DNA of 64,000 nt, taken from DATAXS01 sp036266715. GTDB lineage: Bacteria > Patescibacteriota > Minisyncoccia > UBA6257 > 2-01-FULL-56-20. Shown one piece after another: positions 33,012-42,159 of the stretch. A model generated the notes under the pieces. The model was not told where the DNA came from, searched no databases, and was given only the letters and a program-made list of their open reading frames with translations. The position numbers were made by a program, and so were the translations under genes. Where the stretch lies: the NCBI GenBank assembly GCA_036266715.1, contig DATAXS010000006.1:1-64000 (forward strand), given 5' to 3'. How positions within the stretch are numbered: the first letter of the stretch is position 1; every line of letters begins with the position of its first letter.

Positions 33012-34712
33012 ATGCCTTCGTTCAGAAAATATCTCAAAACGCAAAAAGTTGCGAAGCTCATCACGATCGCGATCTTTCTCGGCGTGCTTTTTGCGGTGGG
33101 GTTTGGTATCTATAGTTTTTTCCGCTGGGAGTTCGGGCTCATTGCGCAGGATGCATACCTGCGCGTGGCGCTCCCGCTCTATTTTTATGAAGGGCTTTTC
33201 CTCATCGTTTTTGGGCTGGTCTTTGTGAGCAGTTTTATCACCGGCATGTTTGCGCTCTTCCGCGGGCGTGACGACATGCTCATCATGGCATCGCCGCGTT
33301 ACGCGATGGTGTTCAGACGCGCATATTGGCGGACATTTTTACAATCGCTTTGGCCCATCGTGGTCATTGTGCTCCCGGCGTTCCTCGGCTCGGCGGCCGT
33401 GTTCCCGGTCTCGCTGTGGGGCGGCGTACTTTTCTTTTTGGCCGTTACGTTCCTTACGGGTATGTCCGTCGCACTCGCACTCGCATTTTTCATTGCCGTT
33501 TCCTGCGCGCTCTATCTCGTGCACCGGTTCTTTTTGAAGTATTTTGGCGTGAATGGACTTTTTAGTTTCGGGTTCGCCGCGTTCATCGGCGTGGTGCTCA
33601 TTGCGATCGCGCTCGTATGGGGTGCTCTGCACGCATGGTCGGGAGATATTGTATCTTTGTTCGCCCCGTTTGCCGGCGGTGCGGGCGTGGGCACCATTCT
33701 TTCCCGCTTCAGCATCTTCCCGTCGCACCTTGCCACGCTCACGCTTTTTGACGCGCAGGCAGGTTCCTTCGGCGCGGCCGCGCTTGCCTTGCTCGGCCTC
33801 GGCCTTATGTATGTTGTTTGCCTCGCCATGTTGTGGGTCGCGCTGCCGTCATTTCTGCCGCTTTGGCAGCTTTTCCAGGAAGGCACGTTTGAGGCAAAGA
33901 AAGTTACCGTGAGGCACGTTTCTGCAGGTGCGGGCGCGGGCACTGGCCTCGTTCCTTCCGGGTCGTTCCCGCGCGTGTGGAAGACGCCGCTCGGCGCGCT
34001 GTTTGAAAAAGAGGGGATCATGATTTTCCGCGACGGGCGCAGCGCGCTCTGGTTCTTTTTTCTGCTCGCGCTTTGGATGGTGCAGGTCGTGATGGGATTT
34101 TTTATCCGCGCAAATCTTTTGAAGTACAGCGTGAACCTCGCCATGATCGCGGCACAGGTGGAAGCGTTGGAACTCGCGACCGCGATCTATTTCGTGAGTG
34201 CGTTCATCGTGCGATTCGTTTTCCCCGCATTCAGCAGCGAGCGGCGCACGGCGTGGATATTGGGCACCGCGCCCATCAGCATAAAGAAAGTATTTTGGGC
34301 CAAGCTTTTGTTCTATGTATCCGTGTTCCTGGTGCTTGGCGCCGCGTTTTGCGTCGTGAATCTTTCCATCATCCAGATGGCGGTCGCGCAGGCGCTCGCC
34401 TTTGCGGTCTTCGCGCTCCTTATTGTGGCGTTCCTCGTGGCGTTCGGTCTCGGCCTCGGTGCCATATTCCCGAATTTTGAAAGCGATGATCCGGAAACAT
34501 TAAGCACCTCATTACCCGGCCTTGGCTTCACCTTCGGCTCGCTTCTTTATGGCGGCTGGGGCGCATATCTTTTTTACCGTTTTCTTGCCGGAGGTTCGTT
34601 CGCGCCCGTGCTCGGTTTTTATGCGCTCACCGTTGCCCTCACCGTTTTCATTGCCTTCCTTGCCCTGCGTTCGTTGGGCAAAATAGAATTTGTGAAAGAA
34701 TACCGCGGGTAA
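33012..34712 (+). CDS. ABC-2 type exporter membrane subunit
   Basis: 566 residues from ATG 33012; upstream in-frame codons lie inside the ATPase gene. About 12-14 predicted helices with two short cytosolic stretches, no ATPase motif. Large ABC-2 permeases of this size paired with a single ATPase are often bacitracin/heme or surface-polymer exporters; the cargo is not readable. Confidence 0.85.
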   Translation: MPSFRKYLKTQKVAKLITIAIFLGVLFAVGFGIYSFFRWEFGLIAQDAYLRVALPLYFYEGLFLIVFGLVFVSSFITGMFALFRGRDDMLIMASPRYAMVFRRAYWRTFLQSLWPIVVIVLPAFLGSAAVFPVSLWGGVLFFLAVTFLTGMSVALALAFFIAVSCALYLVHRFFLKYFGVNGLFSFGFAAFIGVVLIAIALVWGALHAWSGDIVSLFAPFAGGAGVGTILSRFSIFPSHLATLTLFDAQAGSFGAAALALLGLGLMYVVCLAMLWVALPSFLPLWQLFQEGTFEAKKVTVRHVSAGAGAGTGLVPSGSFPRVWKTPLGALFEKEGIMIFRDGRSALWFFFLLALWMVQVVMGFFIRANLLKYSVNLAMIAAQVEALELATAIYFVSAFIVRFVFPAFSSERRTAWILGTAPISIKKVFWAKLLFYVSVFLVLGAAFCVVNLSIIQMAVAQALAFAVFALLIVAFLVAFGLGLGAIFPNFESDDPETLSTSLPGLGFTFGSLLYGGWGAYLFYRFLAGGSFAPVLGFYALTVALTVFIAFLALRSLGKIEFVKEYRG

Positions 34713-34751
34713 CGAGATCATTGTGTTCGGTGTTGTAGTATAATAAAGACC

Positions 34752-35153
34752 ATGAGCAACAGACCGATACATTTTGAAGTTCAGGCGGACGATGCGGAGC
34801 GGGCAAAGAAATTTTATGAGAACGTCCTCGGCTGGAAAATAGAAAAAACCTCCATGCCCGGAGTGGGCATGGAATATTGGATCATGAAGACGGGCGAAGG
34901 TCCGGGGATCGACGGCGGGATGTACCGGCGCAAGGATAATTCCGGGCGCGCGATGAACAGTTTTGATTGCACCATTTTAGTGGACGATATGGACAAGGTG
35001 ATCGCGGCCATTAAGGCGAGCGGCGGGAAGATCCAGGCGTGGGAAGGAAAAGAAAAATGGGAAATGCAGGGCCTGGGCTGGTTCTCCCGCGCGGTAGACA
35101 CCGAAGGCAACGTGTTCGGCTTGCTCCAGGCCACCGAGTGGCAGCCGAAATAG
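34752..35153 (+). CDS. VOC (glyoxalase/dioxygenase) superfamily protein
   Basis: 133 residues, two beta-alpha-beta-beta-beta modules: HFEVQADDAERAKKFYENVLGWKIEK is the classic VOC start, and AVDTEGNVFGLLQ closes the second module. Metal-ligand positions include the N-terminal His (HFEV) and a later Glu. TATAAT (34739-34744) ends 7 nt before ATG and there is no Shine-Dalgarno. Substrate unknown. Confidence 0.88.
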   Translation: MSNRPIHFEVQADDAERAKKFYENVLGWKIEKTSMPGVGMEYWIMKTGEGPGIDGGMYRRKDNSGRAMNSFDCTILVDDMDKVIAAIKASGGKIQAWEGKEKWEMQGLGWFSRAVDTEGNVFGLLQATEWQPK

Positions 35154-35158
35154 CTTCC

Positions 35159-35941
35159 ATGGTCACTAAGGTTCCCGAGGTGACGATCTACTTCTGGATC
35201 GTGAAGATCCTCACGACCGCAATGGGGGAGAGCACGTCGGATTATCTTGTGGCACATCTGGATCCCGCGGTCGCGGTGGGGCTTGGATTTTTGGGATTTA
35301 TGGTGGCCATGGTGATCCAGTTCTCGGTGCGGAAATATATTGCCTGGGTATATTGGTTCACGGCGCTCATGGTCGCGGTCTTTGGCACGATGGCCGCAGA
35401 CGTGCTCCATGTCGGGTTCGGTGTCCCATACGCCGTATCGGCAACTTTTTTCTTGGTTGCCCTCGTCATTATTTTTATTGCGTGGTATGCGAGCGAGAAA
35501 ACGTTATCTATCCACAGCATCTATACCACGAAGCGTGAGGTGTTCTACTGGCTCACGGTGCTTGCGACCTTTGCGCTTGGCACGGCGACGGGGGATCTCA
35601 CAGCCACCACGTGGGGCTTTGGGTATTTGTCGTCGGGGATCCTCTTTGCCATTCTCATCCTATTCGTCGCCATCTTGCATTACGTTACGAAGGCCATCTT
35701 GGGCGCGGAACACCGGCATCAGTCGCGCAATGCGGTTCTCGCGTTCTGGGCCGCCTATATCCTTACGCGCCCGCTCGGCGCTTCTTTTGCCGATTGGATG
35801 GGGAAAGCATCTAGTGCGGGAGGCCTCGGATGGGGCGACGGGCCGGTGAGCCTCGTTCTCTTCATCTTCATTCTTTGTTTCGTCGCATATCTTGCCGCAA
35901 CACAAAGAGATGTACAAACAAAGGTGACCGCCCGGTCGTAG
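35159..35941 (+). CDS. COG4705-type membrane protein
   Basis: 260 residues from ATG 35159, 5 nt after the VOC stop. Seven to eight helices made of two related halves: KVPEVTIYFWIVKILTTAMGE starts the first and REVFYWLTVLATFALGTATGD the second, both with the T-x-x-G-(E/D) turn that marks this uncharacterised membrane family. Likely a small solute or metal carrier by architecture, but no function can be claimed. Co-transcribed with the VOC gene. Confidence 0.75.
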   Translation: MVTKVPEVTIYFWIVKILTTAMGESTSDYLVAHLDPAVAVGLGFLGFMVAMVIQFSVRKYIAWVYWFTALMVAVFGTMAADVLHVGFGVPYAVSATFFLVALVIIFIAWYASEKTLSIHSIYTTKREVFYWLTVLATFALGTATGDLTATTWGFGYLSSGILFAILILFVAILHYVTKAILGAEHRHQSRNAVLAFWAAYILTRPLGASFADWMGKASSAGGLGWGDGPVSLVLFIFILCFVAYLAATQRDVQTKVTARS

Positions 35942-35968
35942 TACTAGCACTAGCGTTACACAAGATTC

Positions 35969-36604
35969 ATGTCATCCTACAAGGCAATTTTTACCAAAGA
36001 GCGAGTGCGGTCACTGCTCGTGGCGCTCATCTTGCTCGCGCTTGCGGTGGTATTCCAGTATTTTGCTTCGGCATACTCAAACCGCGTGTTGAGCAATTCC
36101 GTTCCCGACCTGCTTTTAAATATCTTGCCGATAGTCAACCTTAATTTCCTTATCGTGGAGGGAGCTCTTTTTGCCATTGCCGGAACCGTCATTTTGCTCT
36201 TTTTCAAACCGCGCTATCTTATCTTCGCCCTAAAAGCCGCAGCCATCTTTATTGCCACCCGGGCGGTATTCGTATCATTGACGCATCTCGGCATCTACCC
36301 GGGACAGATCGGTCCTGACCCTACGGGATTCTTTGATCATCTCTATACCGGGCTCGGCCTGGAGGCAGGATTCTTTTTTTCGGGCCACACCGGGCTCACG
36401 TTCCTCATGGCGCTCATTTTCTGGAAAGAGAAGTTCTGGCGATACGCGTATCTTATCCTGGCTACCGCCTTCGGCATCGCCGTCCTTCTCGCCCACGTGC
36501 ATTATTCCATTGACGTTCTTGCCGCGCCGTACATCACCTACAGCATCTTCAAGATGTCACAGTACTTTTTTAAAGAAGATTACGAGCTGATAAACGCGAA
36601 ATAG
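35969..36604 (+). CDS. PAP2-superfamily membrane phosphatase
   Basis: 211 residues with about six helices. The PAP2 C-domain motifs are FFFSGHTGLTFLMAL (SGH) and HVHYSIDVLAAPY (HxxxD), the layout of sphingomyelin-synthase-like and lipid phosphatases. The upstream KxxxxxxRP motif is not clear, as in PAP2_C members. Probably acts on lipid or polyprenyl phosphates. It follows the COG4705 gene by 27 nt. Confidence 0.85.
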   Translation: MSSYKAIFTKERVRSLLVALILLALAVVFQYFASAYSNRVLSNSVPDLLLNILPIVNLNFLIVEGALFAIAGTVILLFFKPRYLIFALKAAAIFIATRAVFVSLTHLGIYPGQIGPDPTGFFDHLYTGLGLEAGFFFSGHTGLTFLMALIFWKEKFWRYAYLILATAFGIAVLLAHVHYSIDVLAAPYITYSIFKMSQYFFKEDYELINAK

Positions 36605-36703
36605 GATTTTGGGGCAAGAATTTTCGCGCCGGGCCTTCAGCGCATTTTCATGTTCAAGGGATAATAATGAGCGGATTGGGAAAAGAAACAACTATATATC
36701 GTC

Positions 36704-38464
36704 ATGTCGAATGCGCCTCAAGGAGGGTCTGCACCGTCCGCTTTTCGGAAAAAATCAATAATCATTGGGATTTTCTTCGTGACCATGTCGGGAGTGCTTA
36801 TGGCGCTCGCCGTGCCATCGCCCGCGTTTGCATCCGTCGCGAACTGGCAAAAAGGAGCGAATATTTTACCCGCGAACAACACGGATTTTTCGAGCGCGTC
36901 CTTTGAGCAGTCATTGCGCGACCTTGCATCGACGGGCGCCAATTATGTGACACTCGACATCCCGCTTTACCAAAGCAACATTAATTCGACCGATGTGGGA
37001 ACGGGCTGGGACACGCCGACGGACCAATCCCTTATCGCCGGCATCCAGTATGCGCATTCCATCGGCCTGCACGTGATGCTGAAGCTTATGGTCAGCTCAA
37101 ATGACGGGCAATGGAGCGCCTACATCAATCCTTCCGATCGCACCACGTGGTTTGCAAACTACGATGCGCTCGTGCTTCATTATGCGCAGCTCGGCCAGGC
37201 GAATGGCGTGGAGGAGCTTTGCATTGGCACCGAGCTCATTAGCATGTCGAGCGCGTCGGTAAATCCGAGCAACACGGGGAATTGGGAATCACTTATCGGC
37301 CAGGTCCGCAAAGTGTTTTCCGGCGCGCTTACTTATGATTCAAATTGGGGCGGTCCTGGTTTTACGCAGGAAGAAACGCAGATCCAATTTTGGTCGGCGC
37401 TCGACTTTATCGGGATCTCCGGCTATTTCAACCTGAGCGGCGACGGGTCCGTTTCCGCGCTCATGTCGAGCTGGGACTCGTGGAACCAAAGTTTGATCGC
37501 GCCCCTGTCCGCGCAGTGGGGGAAGCCGATCCTTTTTACGGAACTGGGGTACCAGAGCATTTTTGACAGCTACACGGACCCGTGGAACTGGGGCGAAACG
37601 GGCAGCCCGAACGTTGCCCAGCAGGCAAACGACTACCAGGCATTCTTCCAATACTGGAACCAGTATTCTAATTTCGCGGGAGTGGACATTTGGAATTGGT
37701 CCAGCGATCCGAACGCGGGAGGCTCAAATGACAGCGGCTACACGCCGCAGAACAAGCCGGCACAATCCGTAATGGCCCAGTGGTTCGGCCAGTCGGCGCC
37801 CGCCGCGCCGCCCGGATTTTCGGCAACCGCATCCGTAACGCCGGGGACGCCTGTTGAGGGGCAGAATGCCGGGCTTTCCGTCAATGTTGCGAATTCCGGA
37901 GGCGCCGTTTCCGGGGCGAACGTGGACGTGGAAATCTATGATTCCGGCGGAACACAGGTATTCCAGCAGGTATTTTCGGGGCAGAACTTTGCAGGCGGCG
38001 GTTCAGGCACCTATCCCGTCGGATGGACCGCGAACGCGGCGGGGGCTTACACGGTAAAGGTCGGCGTATTCAGCGGCGATTGGTCGCAAGAGTACTACTG
38101 GGGGAACCAGGTGCTTGCGTTTTCGGTGACCGCGCCGAGCGGTGGAGGCGGTGGCAGCGGGAGTGGGAGCACAAGCACGATCCAGGTTTGGTGGCCGACC
38201 GATGGCGTGACGGTTACGGGAGTCCAGCCGTTCAAAGCGATGCTTGAGAACATGTCCGTGGACAATTACTCAATGTACTGGCAGGTTGATGGCGGTCAAT
38301 TGAATGCAATGCCCTCGAATGAAACCGACTATCCGCACAAGGAAGCGTCCGTCGATGTGTCGCCGTGGAACTGGCGGGGGAACGGCCCATACGTCGTCAC
38401 TTTCGTCGCAAAGGATGCAAACGGGCAAACGATCGGAGAGACCTCGGTCAGCATATTTAACTGA
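36704..38464 (+). CDS. Secreted GH113-like beta-mannanase with Ig-like module
   Basis: 586 residues. A signal/anchor (about 18-44) precedes a TIM-barrel glycosidase (about 45-365) with LCIGTELISM (acid/base Glu, about 172) and PILFTELGYQS (nucleophile Glu, about 275), the two signatures of GH113-type clan GH-A mannanases. An Ig-like module (about 370-475, FQQVFSGQNF, FSGDWSQEYYW) matches the GH6 repeats. A Gly/Ser linker and a second beta domain (about 490-586) follow. TATATA ends 5 nt before ATG. Family assignment from motifs; mannan as substrate is supported by the GH130 genes in the window. Confidence 0.82.
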   Translation: MSNAPQGGSAPSAFRKKSIIIGIFFVTMSGVLMALAVPSPAFASVANWQKGANILPANNTDFSSASFEQSLRDLASTGANYVTLDIPLYQSNINSTDVGTGWDTPTDQSLIAGIQYAHSIGLHVMLKLMVSSNDGQWSAYINPSDRTTWFANYDALVLHYAQLGQANGVEELCIGTELISMSSASVNPSNTGNWESLIGQVRKVFSGALTYDSNWGGPGFTQEETQIQFWSALDFIGISGYFNLSGDGSVSALMSSWDSWNQSLIAPLSAQWGKPILFTELGYQSIFDSYTDPWNWGETGSPNVAQQANDYQAFFQYWNQYSNFAGVDIWNWSSDPNAGGSNDSGYTPQNKPAQSVMAQWFGQSAPAAPPGFSATASVTPGTPVEGQNAGLSVNVANSGGAVSGANVDVEIYDSGGTQVFQQVFSGQNFAGGGSGTYPVGWTANAAGAYTVKVGVFSGDWSQEYYWGNQVLAFSVTAPSGGGGGSGSGSTSTIQVWWPTDGVTVTGVQPFKAMLENMSVDNYSMYWQVDGGQLNAMPSNETDYPHKEASVDVSPWNWRGNGPYVVTFVAKDANGQTIGETSVSIFN

Positions 38465-38547
38465 AGAAAATAAGCGGACGATGATCGATTCACTTCATCT
38501 TCATCATGAATGTTGGAAAGTAAAAATATTAAAAAATAAATAAAATA

Positions 38548-41181
38548 ATGATTGACCACAAACACGGGGGTGTCGCGGGTGCTGTTTTGCGCGGTGCGGT
38601 TGTTGCGGTTTTGGTGTTCGCGGCCGGGGTGTTCGTCGCGCGGGCGGATGCCGGAGCTGGTGCTGGCGTATCGCTTGGAAATAATACCTACAGCGGGCTG
38701 GCGGGCTCCACGGTGCAGGTGTCCGGATACGGCTACATGCCGGGCGAGACGGTGAGCATTTCCCTGGGGAGCGTTTCTGCCGCGGCTGTTGCGACGACAA
38801 CCGCCAATCCGGATTCAACCTTCGGGCCGGTCGCGGTCATGATTCCCGCGAATGCCACGCAGGGGCCACTCGCGGTCATCGCAACCGGTGCATCGAGCAC
38901 GATAAGCGCAAGTAACACGTTCTATGTCCAGGCGCTTGCACCTGCTATCACAGCAACAAGCACTTCGAATACACCGGGAAGCGTGATTATGATAAGCGGT
39001 TCGGGGTTTGCGGCGAACGAGACCGTGCAGATCTCAATGGCGAGTTCGTCCGCCACGACGACCGCCGATGCGTCGGGCGCATTCTCCGCGTTTTCGTTCG
39101 CTATTCCCTATGTGACCGCGGGCACGCAGCTGATCACTGCCACGGGCCTTTCTTCCGGCGCGAGCGCGATTGATTATTTCTATGTGGGTGGATTCTATCC
39201 GTCCGTCACGCCCTTAAACTATTTTGCGAACTTGGGCAGCGCGGTCACCTTTGACGGCACGGGTTTTGCGCCGGGCGAGCCGGTCAGCGTCTTTGAGGAT
39301 GCGAACCAAAGTTCCAGTTTGCAGTTTAATGCGGATCCTTCCGGAAACTTTTTGAACGAAGGTCCGGCCACCATCCCGTTCACGTTGACGGCCACATCAA
39401 CCACGTTCAATTTTATCGGCGCCTCAAGCACTGCAACCACGTCCGTCACCATTGGGGTGGGCGCGCTCAACCCTTCCGTCGCACCATTCGCTTCCGAGTA
39501 TTACGTGCTGCCGGGTGAGGTGATCTCGTTCTCCGGCAGCGGCTTTGCGGCGGGGGAGACGGTCTACGTATTTTCTTCCGCAACGACGACAGCGACCTCC
39601 TCCGCGCTTACGAGCTTTGCCGTGGATGCTTCCGGCACGTTCTCAAACGCCGGCGCGATCACTATTCCCGCGAGCCTTGCGGGCACGTCTCCCACGTTCA
39701 CGTTCCGCGGAGGCACGAGCGGCGCAGTTGCGCCCGTTGGCCTTACGATCGGGGCCTATTATCCGGTCATCACGCCTTCCGCGTCTTTCCTCCAACGGGG
39801 GAACTCGTTTACCGTGGGCGCGACCGGGTTTGCACCGAATGAATCGATCAGCGTGAATGCGTATGGCAATGCCGTCGTGAATGTGACCGCGGATGCGTCC
39901 GGCACCGCGAGCGCGGGACCGTTTGACGTGCCGCTTTCCGCCTCAAGCACGATGCTCGTGACGGCCACTGGTGCCACGAGTGGCGCCTCCTCATCAGCGT
40001 CGCTCACGATCGGCGACGTGGTGCCGCAGCAATTTTCTTCAAGTACGCTCGATGTGGCGTTGAACGTGGATAATACGGCGGGCGGCACGGCATTGCCCGC
40101 GGACTTCGCGGTAACAGTTTCCGGCGCGGACCCGAGTCCTGCATCGTTTTCGGGAAGTGCTTCCGCGATTCCGGTCACGGTGGACGGTGACACGGGCTTT
40201 GCCGTGACGGCCGCGGCATCGGACGCAACATCTTCCTTGGAATATTACGTACTTTCTTCTGCCGGCAATTGCGCGGGCGAGATCGCAAGCGCGCTCACGG
40301 ACGCCTGCACGTTTACGGAAACATTTGCGATCGCTCCGCCTTCAATCACTATCGCGCCTTCCAGTTTCTCTGACGGCACGAACGGCACCGCATATTCCGC
40401 AACGCTCACTGCGTCAACCACGGTCGCGGGACCGTTCACCTGGACGGTTGCTTCCGGCACCTTGCCCACGGGTATTTCGCTCGGCACCTCAACCGCATCC
40501 ACTACTTCCATTTCCGGGACGCCGACCGTGACCGGTTCATCCGACTTCACGATCATGGTGACGAGCGGCTCTTCCACCGCCACGCAAGCGTACACGCTGA
40601 ATATTGATGCCGCGCCGAGCGCGAATAGTGGCGGTGGCGGGGGAGGCGGAGGCGGGGTTGTTGTGACCAGCGGCGGTGGTGGTGGTGGCGGCGGAGGAGG
40701 CGGCGGTGATTTCTCTTACTACCCGATCATTTCTACGCCTGCAGCAACGACGACGGCAACTGTCGGCACGGGAGGAGTGGTTCTCGGCGCAAGCACTACG
40801 GAGGCCGAGTTCCTGGGTGGTGAATTGCTCGCGCTTGAACAAAATCTCGTCACTATGCAATTCAAAGTCGCATCCTGTCCCGCTACTTTTACGACCAACC
40901 TTAGCGAAGGAATGTCGGGCGTCGCCGTGAAGGAACTTCAGGAAACATTGAACGACAGCACGCTCACGCAGGTCGCGGCCACGGGGCCCGGCTCGCCGGG
41001 CAACGAATCGACCTATTTCGGCCCGGCAACGCGCAAAGCCGTGACCCTGTTCCAGAATGTTTTTGCGGCGCAGATCCTCACGCCGAACGGCCTGACTGCC
41101 GGGAATGGTTTTGTGGGTGCTTCCACCCGCGCGCAATTGAACGCACTCTGCAACAGCGGCCAATCGGTGGCGCTCCAGTAA
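38548..41181 (+). CDS. Large secreted IPT-like/He_PIG repeat protein with peptidoglycan-binding domain
   Basis: 877 residues. Signal peptide (about 10-34). Five repeats of 80-95 residues (about 40-490) follow, each opening with a GSG(F/Y)-A-x-(G/N)E-(T/P)-V-x-(I/V) IPT/TIG-like pattern. Then an Ig-like unit, one He_PIG domain (about 590-680), a glycine-rich hinge with runs of up to 12 Gly (about 690-720), and a C-terminal PG_binding_1-like domain (MSGVAVKELQETLN, YFGPATRKAVTLFQ). It looks like a stalk or S-layer-like surface protein held by peptidoglycan. An AT-rich run precedes ATG; a strong hairpin follows the stop. Confidence 0.85.
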   Translation: MIDHKHGGVAGAVLRGAVVAVLVFAAGVFVARADAGAGAGVSLGNNTYSGLAGSTVQVSGYGYMPGETVSISLGSVSAAAVATTTANPDSTFGPVAVMIPANATQGPLAVIATGASSTISASNTFYVQALAPAITATSTSNTPGSVIMISGSGFAANETVQISMASSSATTTADASGAFSAFSFAIPYVTAGTQLITATGLSSGASAIDYFYVGGFYPSVTPLNYFANLGSAVTFDGTGFAPGEPVSVFEDANQSSSLQFNADPSGNFLNEGPATIPFTLTATSTTFNFIGASSTATTSVTIGVGALNPSVAPFASEYYVLPGEVISFSGSGFAAGETVYVFSSATTTATSSALTSFAVDASGTFSNAGAITIPASLAGTSPTFTFRGGTSGAVAPVGLTIGAYYPVITPSASFLQRGNSFTVGATGFAPNESISVNAYGNAVVNVTADASGTASAGPFDVPLSASSTMLVTATGATSGASSSASLTIGDVVPQQFSSSTLDVALNVDNTAGGTALPADFAVTVSGADPSPASFSGSASAIPVTVDGDTGFAVTAAASDATSSLEYYVLSSAGNCAGEIASALTDACTFTETFAIAPPSITIAPSSFSDGTNGTAYSATLTASTTVAGPFTWTVASGTLPTGISLGTSTASTTSISGTPTVTGSSDFTIMVTSGSSTATQAYTLNIDAAPSANSGGGGGGGGGVVVTSGGGGGGGGGGGGDFSYYPIISTPAATTTATVGTGGVVLGASTTEAEFLGGELLALEQNLVTMQFKVASCPATFTTNLSEGMSGVAVKELQETLNDSTLTQVAATGPGSPGNESTYFGPATRKAVTLFQNVFAAQILTPNGLTAGNGFVGASTRAQLNALCNSGQSVALQ

Positions 41182-41197
41182 AAATTGAGATAGAAAA

Positions 41198-41224
41198 AGC
41201 GGGAACCTCGGAGAGGTTCCCGCT
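41198..41224. terminator. Bidirectional intrinsic terminator
   Basis: 12-bp perfect stem AGCGGGAACCTC / GAGGTTCCCGCT with a GGA loop. On the minus strand it is followed by TTTTTC, so it best serves the minus-strand gene at 41381, and also faces the end of the 38548 gene. Confidence 0.8.
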
Positions 41225-41350
41225 GTGAACTTCTTAATTGGTATGCTTGCCGCGATTGCCACGACTTTGCCCTCCTGTCCTGGATTTACACAGTTATGGG
41301 TTCAACCCGAAAATATGATAATAAGTTGTATGCTGTTCGTCAAATATTTT

Positions 41351-41386
41351 GCCCCGCGGGTGGAGGACGCGAGGACCTGCTTACCG
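41351..41386. repeat. Interspersed intergenic motif, copy A
   Basis: GCGGGTGGAGGACGCGAGGA followed by CCTGCTTACCG. It matches copies B and C over the core GTGGAGGACGTCAGAACCT. It reads into no supported gene; the right end overlaps the last codons of the minus-strand gene at 41381. Confidence 0.5.
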
Positions 41387-41590
41387 GTCGATCAGGTATT
41401 TGCTGGCGACGCTTAATGCAAATGAAGGCAATATAATAAAAACGGTCGCGAAGAGGAGTTTCATAAGCGTAGTATGTAAATCTGAACTGTTTGCATCCCC
41501 TCCGTCAGGCAGTGTCAAAATGAATAAAATTCCTATAATGCCAAAAACGATTGAAGCATAGACAAATATGCGTGTAGCAATTTTTTGCAT
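41381..41590 (-). CDS. Small two-helix membrane protein, 69 aa
   Basis: ATG 41590 has TATACT (41602-41597) 6 nt upstream and TATAAT further up at 41611-41606. Two helices (IFVYASIVFGIIGILFIL and LLFATVFIILPSFALSV) joined by a short acidic loop, ending KYLIDR. No family recognised. The minus-strand terminator at 41198 supports transcription in this direction. Confidence 0.55.
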   Translation of the reverse strand: MQKIATRIFVYASIVFGIIGILFILTLPDGGDANSSDLHTTLMKLLFATVFIILPSFALSVASKYLIDR

Positions 41591-41701
41591 AGCTGTAGTA
41601 TATCAATTATAAAGCCAACCGGCAATTATGGGTTTGAGTCTCATTCTCGTTCGTTGCTCCGGCGGGTGGGGGGGGAGTGAGAAGATGGCTAAGATAAAGA
41701 A

Positions 41702-41738
41702 GCGGCCCGCAAGGTTTGAACCTTGGACGGGCCGTGGA
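41702..41738 (-). terminator. Probable intrinsic terminator of the 41745 gene
   Basis: Nested hairpin: CGGCCCG / CGGGCCG outside AAGGT / ACCTT, followed on the minus strand by CTTCTTTATCTT. Seven nt past the stop codon. Confidence 0.6.
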
Positions 41739-41744
41739 CCGAAT

Positions 41745-42011
41745 TTATGTTTTCTCCCGGAAAAGGACCTTCGTCAAAGCATCCAGGAGCCGTGCGGAGA
41801 TCCCGAACCTGCCGTGGATCTTTGCGCCGTTGGCAGATTTCGCCACACGCGCCATCTTTTCTTCGGAGAGCCCTTCGTGGAGAAGAGCTTTCCGAACGTC
41901 CTCATCGGGGAATGGATGTGCGTAATGCGCATGCGGATGACGTTTGCCGTACTGTCGGAGGATCTCAACGATGTTCAAAAAGTGATGAGAAGTAACTCCA
42001 TGATGTGACAT
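41745..42011 (-). CDS. Small hypothetical protein, 88 aa, His-rich N-terminus
   Basis: ATG 42011 follows CAGGAGGTCATTA, a near-perfect Shine-Dalgarno. The product is small, basic and soluble, His-rich in the first 35 residues (SHHGVTSHH, KRHPHAHYAH) with two amphipathic helices after. No family recognised. It has its own terminator and lower GC than the flanks. The translation signal is the main support. Confidence 0.65.
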   Translation of the reverse strand: MSHHGVTSHHFLNIVEILRQYGKRHPHAHYAHPFPDEDVRKALLHEGLSEEKMARVAKSANGAKIHGRFGISARLLDALTKVLFREKT

Positions 42012-42084
42012 TAATGACCTCCTGGGACATCATGCTGTAAATAAAATAAAACTTCATTTCATTTTTGTCCAGTTTTGGAGCATT

Positions 42085-42123
42085 TGCTCCGGCGGTTGGA
42101 GGACGTCAGAACTTATTTAACCG
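42085..42123. repeat. Interspersed intergenic motif, copy B
   Basis: TGCTCCGGCGGTTGGAGGAC followed by GTCAGAACTTATTTAACCG. Aligns with copy A (41351) and copy C (43749). A shorter partial match, GTTGCTCCGGCGGGTGGGG, is at about 41652. Confidence 0.5.
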
Positions 42124-42139
42124 TTTGAGAGGCTCACTT

Positions 42140-42148
42140 TGGTATCAT
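42140..42148 (+). promoter_or_regulatory. Extended -10 promoter of the 42160 gene
   Basis: TGGTATCAT (extended -10) 11 nt before ATG 42160; no good -35. Confidence 0.55.
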
Positions 42149-42159
42149 TCATATATATC

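Noticed and set aside
41702..41738. GGTTTGAACC, which resembles a tRNA T-loop
   Set aside because: It is the centre of a nested hairpin with no acceptor, D or anticodon arm around it; read as a terminator.
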